DNA of 64,000 bases from positions 1 through 64,000 of the forward strand of contig QCLI01000005.1 in the NCBI GenBank assembly GCA_003214695.1, read 5' to 3'. A model generated the notes under the pieces. The model saw nothing but the letters and a program-made list of their open reading frames with translations. It searched no databases and was not told the origin of the DNA. Made by a program: the position numbers and the translations under genes. Below, in pieces: positions 50,432 through 60,539 of this stretch (its first letter is position 1; each line of letters opens with the position of its first letter). The DNA is from Prochlorococcus sp. AG-412-P08 (GTDB taxonomy: Bacteria > Cyanobacteriota > Cyanobacteriia > PCC-6307 > Cyanobiaceae).

Positions 50432-50788
50432 TTAATCAATTAATTCACCAGTTTTCTTAAGCCGTCGTTTTTTAGAACCATCCTTATCAATAAATACCTC
50501 AATGCGACTTGCAACCTTTTTCTTAGTTGAATAAAACATCACATTAGATGCATGCAAAGAAGCCTCTTCAGTAACAATTCGACCTGATTCACCTTCTTGA
50601 GAAGGTTTCATATGGCGTGTACGAAGATTGACACCTTGAACAACTACGCGATTTTCAATTGGCATGGTCTTCAAAACTTCCCCTGTTTTACCTTTCTCTT
50701 TCCCATTGATGACTTGAACCGTATCACCTTTACGAATTCGCATCTTGATTGGCAAAGAAGGTTTCTTAGTCTGCTTAGCGTCTAACAC
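50432..50788 (-). CDS. rplX: 50S ribosomal protein L24
   Basis: L24, 118 residues with the KOW motif [20 protein letters not shown]. The start is GTG immediately after the rplN stop; a GGAGGTGAT formed by the last rplN codons stands at good spacing and decides this start. Confidence 0.96.
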   Translation of the reverse strand: MLDAKQTKKPSLPIKMRIRKGDTVQVINGKEKGKTGEVLKTMPIENRVVVQGVNLRTRHMKPSQEGESGRIVTEEASLHASNVMFYSTKKKVASRIEVFIDKDGSKKRRLKKTGELID

Positions 50789-51154
50789 TTAAATCACCTC
50801 CGGGGCTAAAGATACAATTTTAGTGAAATTTCGTTCACGCAGTTCGCGAGCAACAGGTCCAAAAACCCTTGTTCCTCTTGGATTTTTATCTTCATTTATC
50901 AAAACAGCTGCATTATCATCGAATCGAATTGAATTACCTGTATCCCTCCTCAAAGTTGCTTTTGTTCTAACTACTACTGCCTTTACAACATCTGATTTTT
51001 TCACTCCCATATTTGGGACAGCATCCTTAACTGCAGCAACGATTACATCACCTACATGAGCATATCTACGATTAGAACCTAGGACACGAATGCATTGCAG
51101 ACGTTTTGCGCCACTATTGTCTGCAACAGTTAGGAAAGTCTCTTGCTGAATCAT
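50789..51154 (-). CDS. rplN: 50S ribosomal protein L14
   Basis: L14, 121 residues: [26 protein letters not shown] and [24 protein letters not shown]. Its 5' end overlaps rpsQ by 4 bp. Confidence 0.98.
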   Translation of the reverse strand: MIQQETFLTVADNSGAKRLQCIRVLGSNRRYAHVGDVIVAAVKDAVPNMGVKKSDVVKAVVVRTKATLRRDTGNSIRFDDNAAVLINEDKNPRGTRVFGPVARELRERNFTKIVSLAPEVI

Positions 51155-51420
51155 TTGCCAACCTCCTGCTTCTCTTGATTAGTTGTTCTCAAAACTTCTG
51201 CAACCGACCATCTTTTTGTTGCGCTCAAAGGCCTTGTTTCAGTGATACGGACCCTGTCTCCCACTTTGCAATTGTTTGCCTCATCGTGAGCCTTGTATCG
51301 AGTTGTTCTACTAACTGTCTTCTGATAGATAGAATGTGGGAAACGGTTCTCAACCGCTACTACCACTGTCTTATCCATCTTGTCACTAACAACAGTGCCT
51401 AACCTTTCCTTGAGAGCCAT
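51151..51420 (-). CDS. rpsQ: 30S ribosomal protein S17
   Basis: S17, 89 residues: [20 protein letters not shown] and [23 protein letters not shown]. Confidence 0.97.
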   Translation of the reverse strand: MALKERLGTVVSDKMDKTVVVAVENRFPHSIYQKTVSRTTRYKAHDEANNCKVGDRVRITETRPLSATKRWSVAEVLRTTNQEKQEVGK

Positions 51421-51440
51421 GATTTTAAAAATTTTCGATT

Positions 51441-51647
51441 TTAAGTTTTTGAGCGACTACGCTCGCCCTGAGCAGTTAAAAGCTGTGCAAGCTGAACACG
51501 AGCACTCTTGAAACGATGGGTTTCACTTAGCTGCCTAGTTGCTAATTGAAAGCGAAGATCAAATAATTCACGACGGGTAAGATCGATCTTTTCTTTAATC
51601 TCGATGTCAGACAATTTGCCAACATCTAACTTTTCTAATTCAGCCAT
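51441..51647 (-). CDS. rpmC: 50S ribosomal protein L29
   Basis: L29, 68 residues: [21 protein letters not shown] is the family core. It lies 3 bp after rplP. Confidence 0.96.
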   Translation of the reverse strand: MAELEKLDVGKLSDIEIKEKIDLTRRELFDLRFQLATRQLSETHRFKSARVQLAQLLTAQGERSRSKT

Positions 51648-51650
51648 AAT

Positions 51651-52181
51651 TTAAGACTCCGAAGTAGTGACAGATGCAGTCTCAGCCTGATGAGCTGATG
51701 CAGCCTCATCCAAAGAATTGGCTGATGATTTTGGAGGAGCCTTACCAACTTGAGTCGGCTTTTGACCTTCCTCTAATCCAATAAACTTTGTTCTTATTGG
51801 GAGTTTATACTGAGCCAAGCGCATTGCTTCCTTAGCAATTTCCTCAGTAATATCTTCGCCACCCATCTCAAAAAGTACTCGGCCTGGTTTAACAACAGCA
51901 ACCCAAAACTCCGGGTTACCTTTACCTGAACCCATTCGAGTCTCAGCAGGTCTCATTGTAACTGGCTTGTCAGGGAAAATACGAATCCAGATCTGGCCGC
52001 CACGCTTAACGTATCGAGTCATAGCCCTTCGGCTTGCTTCAATCTGTCTTGACGTAATCCATCCACATTCTTGAGCCTGTAGAGCAAACTCACCAAAAGC
52101 AATTTTATTGCCTTTAGTTGCAACACCTCTCATGCGGCCGCGTTGCTGCTTACGAAATTTAGTTCGTTTTGGACTAAGCAT
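51651..52181 (-). CDS. rplP: 50S ribosomal protein L16
   Basis: L16, 176 residues: [19 protein letters not shown] and [21 protein letters not shown]. The last 35 residues (Ser/Ala/Glu-rich) exceed the usual 137-140 length, a lineage-type extension. Confidence 0.97.
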   Translation of the reverse strand: MLSPKRTKFRKQQRGRMRGVATKGNKIAFGEFALQAQECGWITSRQIEASRRAMTRYVKRGGQIWIRIFPDKPVTMRPAETRMGSGKGNPEFWVAVVKPGRVLFEMGGEDITEEIAKEAMRLAQYKLPIRTKFIGLEEGQKPTQVGKAPPKSSANSLDEAASAHQAETASVTTSES

Positions 52182-52194
52182 GATTTATACCTCC

Positions 52195-52926
52195 TTATTT
52201 GCTTTCATTGGATCTGTCCTCAAATTGTTGAGGCCTACGATTACCTTTTCGTCGAGGGCTAGCCCCAATAGGTAACGGTTGATCTTCTTTGGATAAGACT
52301 TCGCCTTTAAAAACCCATACCTTAATTCCCAAAACTCCATAAGTAGTATTGGCAGTTTTATTTGCATAATCAATTTCTGCTCTCAAAGTATGTAGTGGCA
52401 CTCGTCCCTCTCTGGTCCATTCAGAACGAGCAATCTCTGCTCCATTTAAACGACCTCCTACTTGGATTTTCAAACCAAGAACCCCTGCTCTTTGAGCTCT
52501 CTGCACAGCCATACGTATTGTTCTACGAAAGGCAACTCTTTTTTCAAGCTGCTGAGCAATATATTCGGCTAGAAGATGAGCATCTGCATCAACTCTTTCA
52601 ATTTCAACTACGTTGATGCGAACCTGTCTGCTTCGATCCCCAATTGTTTTTTGAATACCCGACCTCAGTTCTTCTATGCCACTACCTTGACGACCAACTA
52701 TAACTCCGGGTCGAGCAGTTTTAAGTTCTACCTCTAGTTGATCAGCTTTACGAGCTATCAAAACATCACTGATTCCCGCAGCTAAATACTTCTTTTGAAT
52801 AAACACCCTAATCTTGTCATCTTCCTGCAGAAGCAAAGGATAGGTTTTGCTCGATGCATACCAACGAGAACGATGCTCTTGAGTAATTCCAAGCCGTAAA
52901 CCATTTGGATGAATTTTATGTCCCAT
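52195..52926 (-). CDS. rpsC: 30S ribosomal protein S3
   Basis: S3, 243 residues: [24 protein letters not shown], the KH-domain [15 protein letters not shown], and [22 protein letters not shown]. It overlaps the rplV stop by one base. Confidence 0.98.
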   Translation of the reverse strand: MGHKIHPNGLRLGITQEHRSRWYASSKTYPLLLQEDDKIRVFIQKKYLAAGISDVLIARKADQLEVELKTARPGVIVGRQGSGIEELRSGIQKTIGDRSRQVRINVVEIERVDADAHLLAEYIAQQLEKRVAFRRTIRMAVQRAQRAGVLGLKIQVGGRLNGAEIARSEWTREGRVPLHTLRAEIDYANKTANTTYGVLGIKVWVFKGEVLSKEDQPLPIGASPRRKGNRRPQQFEDRSNESK

Positions 52927-53300
52927 CAGTCAGAAGCCTCCATGCTCGATGATTCAGTTGAAGAAGCCACAGCAATACTGATGTGGCAAGTTTGTTTTTT
53001 AATTGCAAAGGCCCTCCCTTGAGCTCTTGGCCGATAGCGTTTCATAGAAGGTCCCATATCAGCTGAAGCAGTTTTAATAACTAATGAAGATGGATCTAAC
53101 CCAAGATTGTTCTCAGCATTAGCAACAGCTGACCTTAGTACTTTTGTTATTGGCCCTGTTGAACGATAAGGCATGAACTCAAGCATAATCAAAGCATCTC
53201 GATAGGTTCTACCTCGAATTTGATCTAAAACTCGGCGAACCTTGGACGCCGAACCGCGAATATATCGTCCATGAGCCTGAGCAAGTGGTGAATCAGTCAT
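52926..53300 (-). CDS. rplV: 50S ribosomal protein L22
   Basis: L22, 124 residues: [28 protein letters not shown] and [24 protein letters not shown]. Confidence 0.98.
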   Translation of the reverse strand: MTDSPLAQAHGRYIRGSASKVRRVLDQIRGRTYRDALIMLEFMPYRSTGPITKVLRSAVANAENNLGLDPSSLVIKTASADMGPSMKRYRPRAQGRAFAIKKQTCHISIAVASSTESSSMEASD

Positions 53301-53576
53301 TTAACGACCTCCTTTTTTGTCTTTCATATGGCCTCTATATGTTCTTGTAGGAGCAAACTCTCCTAACTTGTGACCAACCATTTGCTCAGTAATAAAAACC
53401 GGAACATGAGATTTGCCATTGTGAACAGCAATAGTGTGACCAATCATCATTGGAAGAATTGTTGATGCCCTTGACCAAGTTTTAATGACTGATTTGTCAT
53501 CATTACTATTTTGTTTTTCAACCTTTTGGATAAGGCTGTCGGCAATAAAAGGGCCTTTTTTAAGTGAACGTCCCAT
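53301..53576 (-). CDS. rpsS: 30S ribosomal protein S19
   Basis: S19, 91 residues: [20 protein letters not shown] and [23 protein letters not shown]. Confidence 0.98.
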   Translation of the reverse strand: MGRSLKKGPFIADSLIQKVEKQNSNDDKSVIKTWSRASTILPMMIGHTIAVHNGKSHVPVFITEQMVGHKLGEFAPTRTYRGHMKDKKGGR

Positions 53577-53611
53577 GGAGAATTAAGAGAAATACATGAC
53601 GATGAAGAACA

Positions 53612-54475
53612 TCAAGAATCACGCCCTCCTCGGCTCCGCTTGGAGACTCGACGACGTTTCCTAAGAACAAACCTATTGCTAGGTTTATTACGCTTACGGG
53701 TTTTTAAACCTAAAGCTGGTTTCCCCCAAGGAGTAACAGGGCCAGCACGGCCAACTGGTGCCCTGCCCTCTCCACCACCATGAGGGTGATCGCAAGGGTT
53801 CATAACACTCCCTCGGACTTGTGGCCTTCTACCTAGCCATCTTTTTCTACCTGCTTTACCTAGACTAGTATTACGAATCTCTGAATTACCAACTTCTCCA
53901 AGAGTTGCATAGCACTCGCACCTCACAAGTCTAACTTCAGTCGAAGGTAATTTTAACGCTACATACTCGCCTTCTTTAGCCATAACCTGAGCACTAGCAC
54001 CAGCCGAGCGAACCATTTGTCCACCGCGACCTGGGTAAAGTTCAACACAATGAACACTAGAGCCTAAAGGGATAGACGATAACGGCATTGCATTTCCAGT
54101 TTCAAAAGGAACGCTTGAACCTGAAATAACTTCCTGACCAACACTGATCCCAGCAGGAGCCAAAATATACCTCTTTTCACCATCTTTATAAAACAGCAAT
54201 GCTAAACGAGCATTACGATGAGGATCATAGTGAATGGCAGCGATTTTAGCAGGGACATCATGTTTATTCCGCCGAAAATCGACAAGCCTATATTGCCTTT
54301 TATGACCGCCACCGCGATGTCGACAAGTAATAACACCTCGATTATTTCTTCCCTTAAAACGGTGCTTTGAAACCACCAAAGATCTCTCAGGTTTACGGCC
54401 CGTAACTTCACTAAAATCAGTTACTACTCTTGCGCGAGTACCAGGGGTATAAGGACGGAAAGTACGAATTGCCAT
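53612..54475 (-). CDS. rplB: 50S ribosomal protein L2
   Basis: L2, 287 residues: [29 protein letters not shown] and the peptidyl-transferase-centre loop [18 protein letters not shown]. Confidence 0.98.
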   Translation of the reverse strand: MAIRTFRPYTPGTRARVVTDFSEVTGRKPERSLVVSKHRFKGRNNRGVITCRHRGGGHKRQYRLVDFRRNKHDVPAKIAAIHYDPHRNARLALLFYKDGEKRYILAPAGISVGQEVISGSSVPFETGNAMPLSSIPLGSSVHCVELYPGRGGQMVRSAGASAQVMAKEGEYVALKLPSTEVRLVRCECYATLGEVGNSEIRNTSLGKAGRKRWLGRRPQVRGSVMNPCDHPHGGGEGRAPVGRAGPVTPWGKPALGLKTRKRNKPSNRFVLRKRRRVSKRSRGGRDS

Positions 54476-54479
54476 TTTT

Positions 54480-54788
54480 TTAATCTTCAGAATCAGGGAA
54501 CAATTGAATTGAATTGCCTTCAGCTAATCTGACAATAGCCTTCTTTACTTGGGCTCTTTTACCAGAGAAGCGACCTACTCGCCTGCTTCGCCTAGGGGGA
54601 TTCATAGTACTAATACCAATGACTTTTACATCAAACAGTTGTTCAACTGCAGCCTTGATATCAGGTTTTGTCGCACGGTGATCAACCTCAAAGGTGTACT
54701 GATTAAGATCAAGTCCTCTAGTGGCTTTTTCTGTAATCAAAGGACGTCGAATTACGTCTGCAAGGCGTTCTTTAAACATCTTAGTCAT
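54480..54788 (-). CDS. rplW: 50S ribosomal protein L23
   Basis: L23, 102 residues from [27 protein letters not shown] stands 8 nt before this ATG (54788), which is preferred over the first ATG of the track (54794, only 2 nt from it). It overlaps rplD by 8 bp. Confidence 0.95.
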   Translation of the reverse strand: MTKMFKERLADVIRRPLITEKATRGLDLNQYTFEVDHRATKPDIKAAVEQLFDVKVIGISTMNPPRRSRRVGRFSGKRAQVKKAIVRLAEGNSIQLFPDSED

Positions 54789-55416
54789 TACCATATACCT
54801 CCTGGATTTTGCCTAAAGCGTCTTCGCCAATAATTAACGAGTTTGCATTCAGCAAATCAAAGACATTTAAATTATCTGCTCCAATTAACTTGACCTTCTT
54901 TAAATTTCTTACAGATTTTCTAATCGTCTCTGAAGGTTCTGAAAGAATAATCAATACTTTGGAGTTTGCAGCAATACCTAAACGAGCCAAGAAATCTTGA
55001 ATCTCCCTAGTTTTAGGGACCTTAATATTGCTACCAAAATCCTTTACAGCAATTACATCTTCCACCCTTGCCATTAGAGCAGTCCTTAAGGCTAAACGTC
55101 TCTCTTTCCTATTCATGCCAAGATTATATTGCCTTGGTTTTGGACCGAAAATAATACCTCCACCTGGGCGCAATGGTGTTCGAATAGAACCTTGTCTAGC
55201 TCTCCCAGTACCCTTTTGCTTATATGGCTTACGACCGCCACCTCGTACTTCTGCTCTGGTCAAAGTACTTGCTGTACCCTGACGAGCATGTGCCTGCTGA
55301 CGTATTACAGCTCTATGCATTAAATCGACAGCAGTGCTTTTCTTCGCAACCTTCAAATCAAGAGTTGCTTGTCCAGCTTCTTTCCCCTGCCAATCGAGAA
55401 CAGAACAATTAGCCAT
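54781..55416 (-). CDS. rplD: 50S ribosomal protein L4
   Basis: L4, 211 residues: [37 protein letters not shown] and [20 protein letters not shown]. The start overlaps the rplC stop by one base. Confidence 0.98.
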   Translation of the reverse strand: MANCSVLDWQGKEAGQATLDLKVAKKSTAVDLMHRAVIRQQAHARQGTASTLTRAEVRGGGRKPYKQKGTGRARQGSIRTPLRPGGGIIFGPKPRQYNLGMNRKERRLALRTALMARVEDVIAVKDFGSNIKVPKTREIQDFLARLGIAANSKVLIILSEPSETIRKSVRNLKKVKLIGADNLNVFDLLNANSLIIGEDALGKIQEVYGND

Positions 55417-56072
55417 TACTTATCTCCTCCTATGGCGGTCGAACCGACACGATTAGCAGGTCGGATATTAAGTAAAGATCCTGGTTTACCTGGTAAAGAA
55501 CCCTTAATAACTAAAAGGTTGTGATCACTGTCGACTTTCATAATCTGTAAACCTCTAGTTGTAATTTTTTTACCTCCATAACGTCCTGCCATTCTTTTGC
55601 CTGGGTAAACCCTGCCTGGAGTAGTACCTGCACCTGTAGAACCCGGTTCGCGATGGTTTTTAGAGCCATGACTCATTGGACCTCGAGTAAAACCATGCCT
55701 CTTTTGATAACCGGCAAAGCCTCTCCCCATACTTATTCCACTAACATCAACTTTCTGACCAGTCTGAAAGTTCGCAACTGTAATATGAGCACCTAATTCA
55801 TACTGTTCCAAATCATCGACTCGATATTCACGTATATAACGAAGAAACTCTTCACCTGACTTGGAAAGATGACCTTGAGAAGGCTTATTAACCAACTTTT
55901 CTCGAACAGCACCAAAAGCAATCTGAATTGCTGAATAACCATCAGTTGCTGAACTTTTAATTTGTGTAATACGGCAAGGTCCAGCCTGCACCAAAGTAAC
56001 AGGAACAGACTTTCCCTCATCGTCAAAGAATTGGGACATGCCCAGCTTCTTTCCTAAAATTCCAATTGACAT
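55416..56072 (-). CDS. rplC: 50S ribosomal protein L3
   Basis: L3, 218 residues from [50 protein letters not shown] is the family core. The track start at 56102 adds ten unrelated residues. It is the first gene of the long S10-spc-alpha string, as rpsJ has moved to the str operon. Confidence 0.97.
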   Translation of the reverse strand: MSIGILGKKLGMSQFFDDEGKSVPVTLVQAGPCRITQIKSSATDGYSAIQIAFGAVREKLVNKPSQGHLSKSGEEFLRYIREYRVDDLEQYELGAHITVANFQTGQKVDVSGISMGRGFAGYQKRHGFTRGPMSHGSKNHREPGSTGAGTTPGRVYPGKRMAGRYGGKKITTRGLQIMKVDSDHNLLVIKGSLPGKPGSLLNIRPANRVGSTAIGGDK

Positions 56073-56254
56073 AAACCCAATGGAGCCAGCTTGTGAAATC
56101 AATCCGAATCAAATAAGAACGGTAATTGATGTTTTTTGACTGATTTATTAAAAGACCCTGGAAATAACCAAAAAATCAAACCTAAATACTAGGAATTGAA
56201 AATAATTCTTCGGAATAGGGCTAGCAAAAATCAGATGGTGGAGACTTTTTCGAA
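56073..56254. promoter_or_regulatory. Leader/promoter region of the ribosomal string
   Basis: About 180 bp upstream of rplC, expected to contain the operon promoter. I could not single out a convincing -10/-35 pair or r-protein binding structure. Confidence 0.35.
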
Positions 56255-56389
56255 TCAATAAATAATTCGACTAGTTTCTCTACAGAACAAAGCTAAAAGC
56301 CTTGCTGTATAAACCAAGAGATCCAACGCAATCGCTGAAACTGCTTTGTCTTCTGGAGGCCCGGCTAGCGTACGGGCACAGATAAACAT
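56255..56389 (-). CDS. Probable 44-residue membrane-associated ORF
   Basis: An ORF below the track limit, starting ATG 56389 and reading MFICARTLAGPPEDKAVSAI then ALDLLVYTARLLALFCRETS. The composition is protein-like (Ala/Leu/Arg-rich, one amphipathic or membrane helix), richer in G+C than the flanking spacer, and the frame stays open for about 9 codons before the ATG. No ribosome-binding site is visible and I do not recognise the family. It explains most of the otherwise empty rplC-ndhN gap. Confidence 0.45.
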   Translation of the reverse strand: MFICARTLAGPPEDKAVSAIALDLLVYTARLLALFCRETSRIIY

Positions 56390-56477
56390 TGCAATTAAAT
56401 AGAATACACTAACGACCCCCTAAAAAAATTCCTCATTTTGCTGCCACAATCTATAAATAAAATGATTTAATTCAGAG

Positions 56478-56936
56478 ATGCCTATTTTATTATCTGGTCA
56501 AAAATTTCGTAATGATCTTGAATCTGCAGGTTGTCTTGCAATTACTACTCCTTTGGAAGGTGGATCCGAAACCAGGTTATTAAGACGTCTCAGAGCGGCG
56601 GGCTATAGAACTCAAATCTCATCAGTTAGAGGCTTAGGTGACCCATCAGTATTTCTTTTTAACCTGCATGGGATCAGGCCACCGCACCTAGGTCATCAGA
56701 ATGTAGGAAGAAATGGTGCCTTAGGAGAAGTACAACAAGTGATGCCCCAAGCTAATGAATTACTTGCAGAAGACAAACCATTAGTTCTTTGGTTACTAGA
56801 AGGACAAGTTCTTTCACATTCAGAGTTACTTTCTCTATGTGATGTATGTGAGAAAGAAAACAGGCTCAAAATAGTTATCGAAATGGGAGGGTCACGAGCA
56901 CTTAAATGGCAACCAATGCGAAGTTTTCTCAACTAA
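56478..56936 (+). CDS. ndhN: NAD(P)H-quinone oxidoreductase subunit N
   Basis: NdhN, 152 residues, a peripheral subunit of the cyanobacterial NDH-1 complex. [56 protein letters not shown] are characteristic. ldpA starts 18 bp downstream. Confidence 0.93.
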   Translation: MPILLSGQKFRNDLESAGCLAITTPLEGGSETRLLRRLRAAGYRTQISSVRGLGDPSVFLFNLHGIRPPHLGHQNVGRNGALGEVQQVMPQANELLAEDKPLVLWLLEGQVLSHSELLSLCDVCEKENRLKIVIEMGGSRALKWQPMRSFLN

Positions 56937-56954
56937 AAGACTTTATAAACTCCA

Positions 56955-57983
56955 TTGCCCCAAAATCATTTTTCCAACAAATCTGCTTTAGAAAGTGGAA
57001 CATGGGTCAAGCTAATTTGTGGTGCTAGCAATGAAGACCTGCCTTCTATTACAGATTTATGTGCTGTTTATGGAGCCGCCGGTGTACATTGCGTCGACGT
57101 AGCTGCTGACATTGCAGTAGTTGCAGCTGCACGAGAAGGACTTAATTGGGTTGAAAGCAAATTAGGGAAAAAGCCTTGGCTAATGGTTTCAGTAAGCGAT
57201 GGCAAAGATATTCATTTTAGGAAGGCTTCTTTTGAACCAAAATTCTGTCCAAAAGAATGTTCGCAGCCTTGTTTAAAAATTTGTCCTGCAAATGCTATAA
57301 CTCAAACGCTAGGAGTAATTGAAGATCTTTGTTATGGATGCGGGCGATGCTTACCAGCATGTCCACTAGAATTAATAACAGAAGAAAATAATCTTTTAGA
57401 AATTAAAGATTTCGGAGCTTTGGTTTCCAAAATTAAACCTGATGCCGTTGAAATACATACCGCTCCTGGACGGATAAAGGAGTTTGAACATTCTTTAAAA
57501 GCAATTTTGCAATCAAAAGTGGAATTAGAAAGAGTCGCTGTTAGTTGTGGATTAGAGGGACATGGGATTACCCAAAACGAACTCTCAAAAGAACTATGGT
57601 CTCGCTATGAATGTTTGCGGCGATACAAGCAGAACGCAATTTGGCAACTTGACGGTCGACCAATGAGTGGAGATTTAGGAAGTGGAACCGCAAGAGCTGC
57701 GATATTGCTATTAGAAAAAATACAGGCCATAGCTCCACCTGGTCCTCTTCAACTAGCAGGCGGGACTAATAAAAAGACTATTCACCACATAAAAAGCAAT
57801 CACTGCTTAGCAGGAATCGCATTCGGAGGAGTTGCCAGAAAATTAATACAGCCTTTCTTAATAGAAGCAAAAAAACAAAACAAAAAACTCATTGAATGCC
57901 CAGAAGCATTGAATCAAGCAATCAATATTGCCAAAGAACTGATTAATCCCTGGTTGAGAAAGAGATCTGGCGGAAACTTTTAA
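56955..57983 (+). CDS. ldpA: LdpA-like iron-sulfur protein
   Basis: A 342-residue protein resembling LdpA, the redox-sensing Fe-S protein that feeds light input to the circadian clock in Synechococcus. Two 4Fe-4S cysteine groups are seen, CPKECSQPCLKICP and CYGCGRCLPACP, around residues 95-145. The start is TTG 56955; no ATG is available near it. Whether it serves a clock here is open, as Prochlorococcus has a reduced clock. It likely shares the ndhN transcript. Confidence 0.8.
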   Translation: MPQNHFSNKSALESGTWVKLICGASNEDLPSITDLCAVYGAAGVHCVDVAADIAVVAAAREGLNWVESKLGKKPWLMVSVSDGKDIHFRKASFEPKFCPKECSQPCLKICPANAITQTLGVIEDLCYGCGRCLPACPLELITEENNLLEIKDFGALVSKIKPDAVEIHTAPGRIKEFEHSLKAILQSKVELERVAVSCGLEGHGITQNELSKELWSRYECLRRYKQNAIWQLDGRPMSGDLGSGTARAAILLLEKIQAIAPPGPLQLAGGTNKKTIHHIKSNHCLAGIAFGGVARKLIQPFLIEAKKQNKKLIECPEALNQAINIAKELINPWLRKRSGGNF

Positions 57984-58128
57984 CTTACAAAAAGTCCAAA
58001 ACTTGTCTTAAAATTCATCCCGACTCATATCAATCAAAAACCATGTCGTGATGAGATGAACTTGGTTAGTCCACAATGTGCAATTATTTTGTATAAATGA
58101 AGAGTCCCTTTTCGGGATCACCTCTCAA

Positions 58129-58200
58129 TGGGGCGTCGCCAAGCGGTAAGGCACCGGGTTTTGGTCTCGGCATTCCTAGGTTCGAATCCTAGCGCCCCAG
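58129..58200 (+). tRNA. tRNA-Gln(UUG)
   Basis: Acceptor TGGGGCG pairs with CGCCCCA, discriminator G; anticodon loop TTTTGGT gives anticodon TTG; T-arm CTAGGTTCGAATCCTAG. No encoded CCA. 72 nt. Confidence 0.96.
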
Positions 58201-58215
58201 TTCTTGAATCATCTT

Positions 58216-58986
58216 GTGTCAAAACAACCTATTTTAGTTTTTGACTTTGATGGAGTTATTGTCGATGGATTAATTGAATATTGGAGTAGTTCTAGAAAAG
58301 CCTGTTTAAAACTGGTTGGGAACGAAAAGTATGAAGAACAATTACCCCTAAGACCACCAGATGCTTTTCGAAAAGTACGCCCTTGGGTCAAAAATGGATG
58401 GGAGATGGTTCTTCTAGCAGCGGAGTTACTGAGAACAGATAGTCCCATCAAACATCCAGCACAATTTTCTAATGAATATCAAAACAACTGCCATAAGGCA
58501 CTGAAATTCTGGGGTTGGCATCCAGAACAATTACAAATTGCACTAGATAATGTTCGCAAACAGGCAATTCACGAAAACAAAGAGAAATGGTTAGAAAGCC
58601 ATCATCCATTTTCAGGAGTGGTTAAAAGAATTCAACAACTAAACAATGAGAAGATTGAATGGGCTGTCTTAACAACAAAAAGCACTGAATTCACTGCACA
58701 ACTTCTAAGTTATTACAAGCTTTCTCCAACGCTCCTATACGGTTACGAGAGAGGGAACAAACCAGAAGTTTTACTGCAAATTTCAAAAGAATATTCAATC
58801 CAGGGATTCATAGAAGATCGGAGAGCAACTCTAGAGACAGTATTAAATACCCCTAGCATTAGCTGGATCCCCTGTTATCTAGCCAATTGGGGATACCTCA
58901 AACATAATGATGCTCAAGATCTACCTATAGGGATTAAATTACTAAAACCAGAAGTTTTTGTGTCCCCAATAGCAGATTGGCCTTGA
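58216..58986 (+). CDS. HAD-superfamily hydrolase-like protein
   Basis: About 256 residues with the HAD motif I FDFDGVIVDG near the N-terminus, a large alpha-helical cap, a Thr/Lys pair in LTTKSTEF (motifs II/III region) and FIEDRRATLE (motif IV-like). The substrate is unknown. GTG 58216 is chosen over the TTG at 58204 that lies 3 nt after the tRNA. The recA promoter overlaps its end. Confidence 0.7.
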   Translation: MSKQPILVFDFDGVIVDGLIEYWSSSRKACLKLVGNEKYEEQLPLRPPDAFRKVRPWVKNGWEMVLLAAELLRTDSPIKHPAQFSNEYQNNCHKALKFWGWHPEQLQIALDNVRKQAIHENKEKWLESHHPFSGVVKRIQQLNNEKIEWAVLTTKSTEFTAQLLSYYKLSPTLLYGYERGNKPEVLLQISKEYSIQGFIEDRRATLETVLNTPSISWIPCYLANWGYLKHNDAQDLPIGIKLLKPEVFVSPIADWP

Positions 58987-59011
58987 CTCGCTAGCGTACG
59001 TGTGTACTAAT
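58983..59011 (+). promoter_or_regulatory. recA promoter with LexA-like box
   Basis: TTGACT (58983-58988) and TACTAA (59005-59010) are spaced 16 nt as -35 and -10. Between and over them lies CGTACGTGTGTACT (58995-59008), two GTAC half-sites 4 nt apart, which fits the cyanobacterial SOS box RGTAC-N3-DGTWCB except for its first base. Confidence 0.6.
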
Positions 59012-59099
59012 ACCAGAAGAAGTGCTAAACCTTAGTCCAGATTTCTAATCCGCTAAGCCTTGCGACAACTTTCTCTTAAAACTCACACAAATAATCAAA

Positions 59100-60239
59100 A
59101 TGCCAGCTGAAATGAAACCAGGTCAATCTTTATCTTCAGGTAATCGAACAAGCGATACTCAATCAATAGAGAGAGATAAAGCCCTAAACCTTGTCTTAGG
59201 TCAAATAGAAAGAAATTTTGGCAAAGGTTCTATTATGAGACTGGGGGACGCATCCAAGATGCGCGTAGAGACCATCTCCACAGGAGCTCTGACTCTTGAT
59301 CTTGCTTTAGGTGGCGGATACCCTAAAGGAAGAGTTGTAGAAGTATATGGGCCAGAAAGTTCAGGGAAAACAACTCTCACGTTACACGCAATAGCAGAAG
59401 TTCAAAAACGTGGCGGTGTCGCAGCTTTTGTCGATGCAGAGCATGCTCTGGACCCAGTTTACGCTGCTTCCTTGGGAGTTGATATTGAAAATCTTCTCGT
59501 CTCACAACCAGACACAGGAGAAATGGCTCTGGAAATTGTCGACCAATTAATTAGATCCACAGCAGTGGATCTAGTGGTTGTTGACTCTGTTGCCGCACTA
59601 ACGCCCCGATCAGAGATTGAGGGAGAGATGGGAGACCATTCAGTAGGTAGCCAAGCAAGGTTAATGAGTCAGGCAATGCGAAAAATTACTGGCAATATTG
59701 GCAAATCTGGATGTACAGTAATCTTCCTCAATCAATTACGTCTCAAAATAGGAGTTGTGTATGGTAATCCTGAAACAACTACTGGTGGAAATGCTCTGAA
59801 GTTTTATGCCTCTGTGCGTCTCGACATACGAAGAATTCAAACATTAAAAAGGGGTACAGAGGAATATGGAATACGTGCCAAAGTCAAAGTTGCAAAAAAC
59901 AAAATTGCCCCTCCATTTCGAATTGCTGAATTTGATATCCTTTTCGGGAAAGGTATCAGCACGTTAGGGTGTCTACTTGACATGGCTGAAGAAACAAATA
60001 TTGTCACTCGCAAAGGTGCTTGGTATAGCTATGAAGGAGACAATATAGGTCAAGGTCGCGACAATACAATTACTTGGCTAGAGGAAAATTCTGATGCCAA
60101 AGAGGTAATAGAGAAATTAGTTCGGCAAAAGTTAACTGAGGGCTCTGAAGTTACCGCTAACTCTATGCGACCTCTTGCAGCCGCTGCTCGTACAGGAAAT
60201 ACAACACCTGTTGCGAGCAAAGTTTCTAGTGCTGCCTAA
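59100..60239 (+). CDS. recA: RecA recombinase
   Basis: RecA, 379 residues: Walker [22 protein letters not shown], and [18 protein letters not shown] with [15 protein letters not shown] in loop 2. The C-terminal tail is Ala/Thr-rich. Its stop codon abuts the opposing DUF2839 gene with no gap. Confidence 0.98.
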   Translation: MPAEMKPGQSLSSGNRTSDTQSIERDKALNLVLGQIERNFGKGSIMRLGDASKMRVETISTGALTLDLALGGGYPKGRVVEVYGPESSGKTTLTLHAIAEVQKRGGVAAFVDAEHALDPVYAASLGVDIENLLVSQPDTGEMALEIVDQLIRSTAVDLVVVDSVAALTPRSEIEGEMGDHSVGSQARLMSQAMRKITGNIGKSGCTVIFLNQLRLKIGVVYGNPETTTGGNALKFYASVRLDIRRIQTLKRGTEEYGIRAKVKVAKNKIAPPFRIAEFDILFGKGISTLGCLLDMAEETNIVTRKGAWYSYEGDNIGQGRDNTITWLEENSDAKEVIEKLVRQKLTEGSEVTANSMRPLAAAARTGNTTPVASKVSSAA

Positions 60240-60491
60240 TTAATATACGTCTGCAGGGATCCACCATCCCGCAGCAGGTCCAATAAAACGTACAACGACA
60301 AATATCAAAACCAAAACTCCTATCCCAACCCAACTGGCTTTAATGCTTATATCAAAGAACTGATCTCTTTGTTTCTGTGTCACAGGTAACCATGGAAAAA
60401 TACGAGGGGAGTCATCACCTCTCTTCTTTGCTTTAATCTTCGTTTTTCGTGGCAAAAGGCCGTCCTGGGCCCTACGTCGAGCTTCACCCAT
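60240..60491 (-). CDS. DUF2839 family membrane protein
   Basis: An 83-residue cyanobacterial protein of the DUF2839 type: basic N-terminus MGEARRRAQDGLLPRKTKIK, then one transmembrane helix (WVGIGVLVLIFVVVRFIG) and a short GWWIPADVY tail. Function unknown. It ends exactly at the recA stop. Confidence 0.8.
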   Translation of the reverse strand: MGEARRRAQDGLLPRKTKIKAKKRGDDSPRIFPWLPVTQKQRDQFFDISIKASWVGIGVLVLIFVVVRFIGPAAGWWIPADVY

Positions 60492-60539
60492 AGTTTATTT
60501 GTAGAATAATATTAGTCTAAGTAAGAAAAAAAAAACCGC

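Noticed and set aside
46000-56100. Missing rpsN and rpmD as a deletion in the ribosomal cluster
   Set aside because: Cyanobacteria normally lack these genes at this place; rpsN lies elsewhere and L30 is usually absent.
56361-56381. GCCCG/CGGGC inverted repeat as a terminator, with an 11-mer (GCTAGCGTACG) shared with the recA promoter
   Set aside because: The repeat lies within the 44-residue ORF and has no T run; the shared 11-mer is probably chance, since the LexA half-site spacing is absent here.
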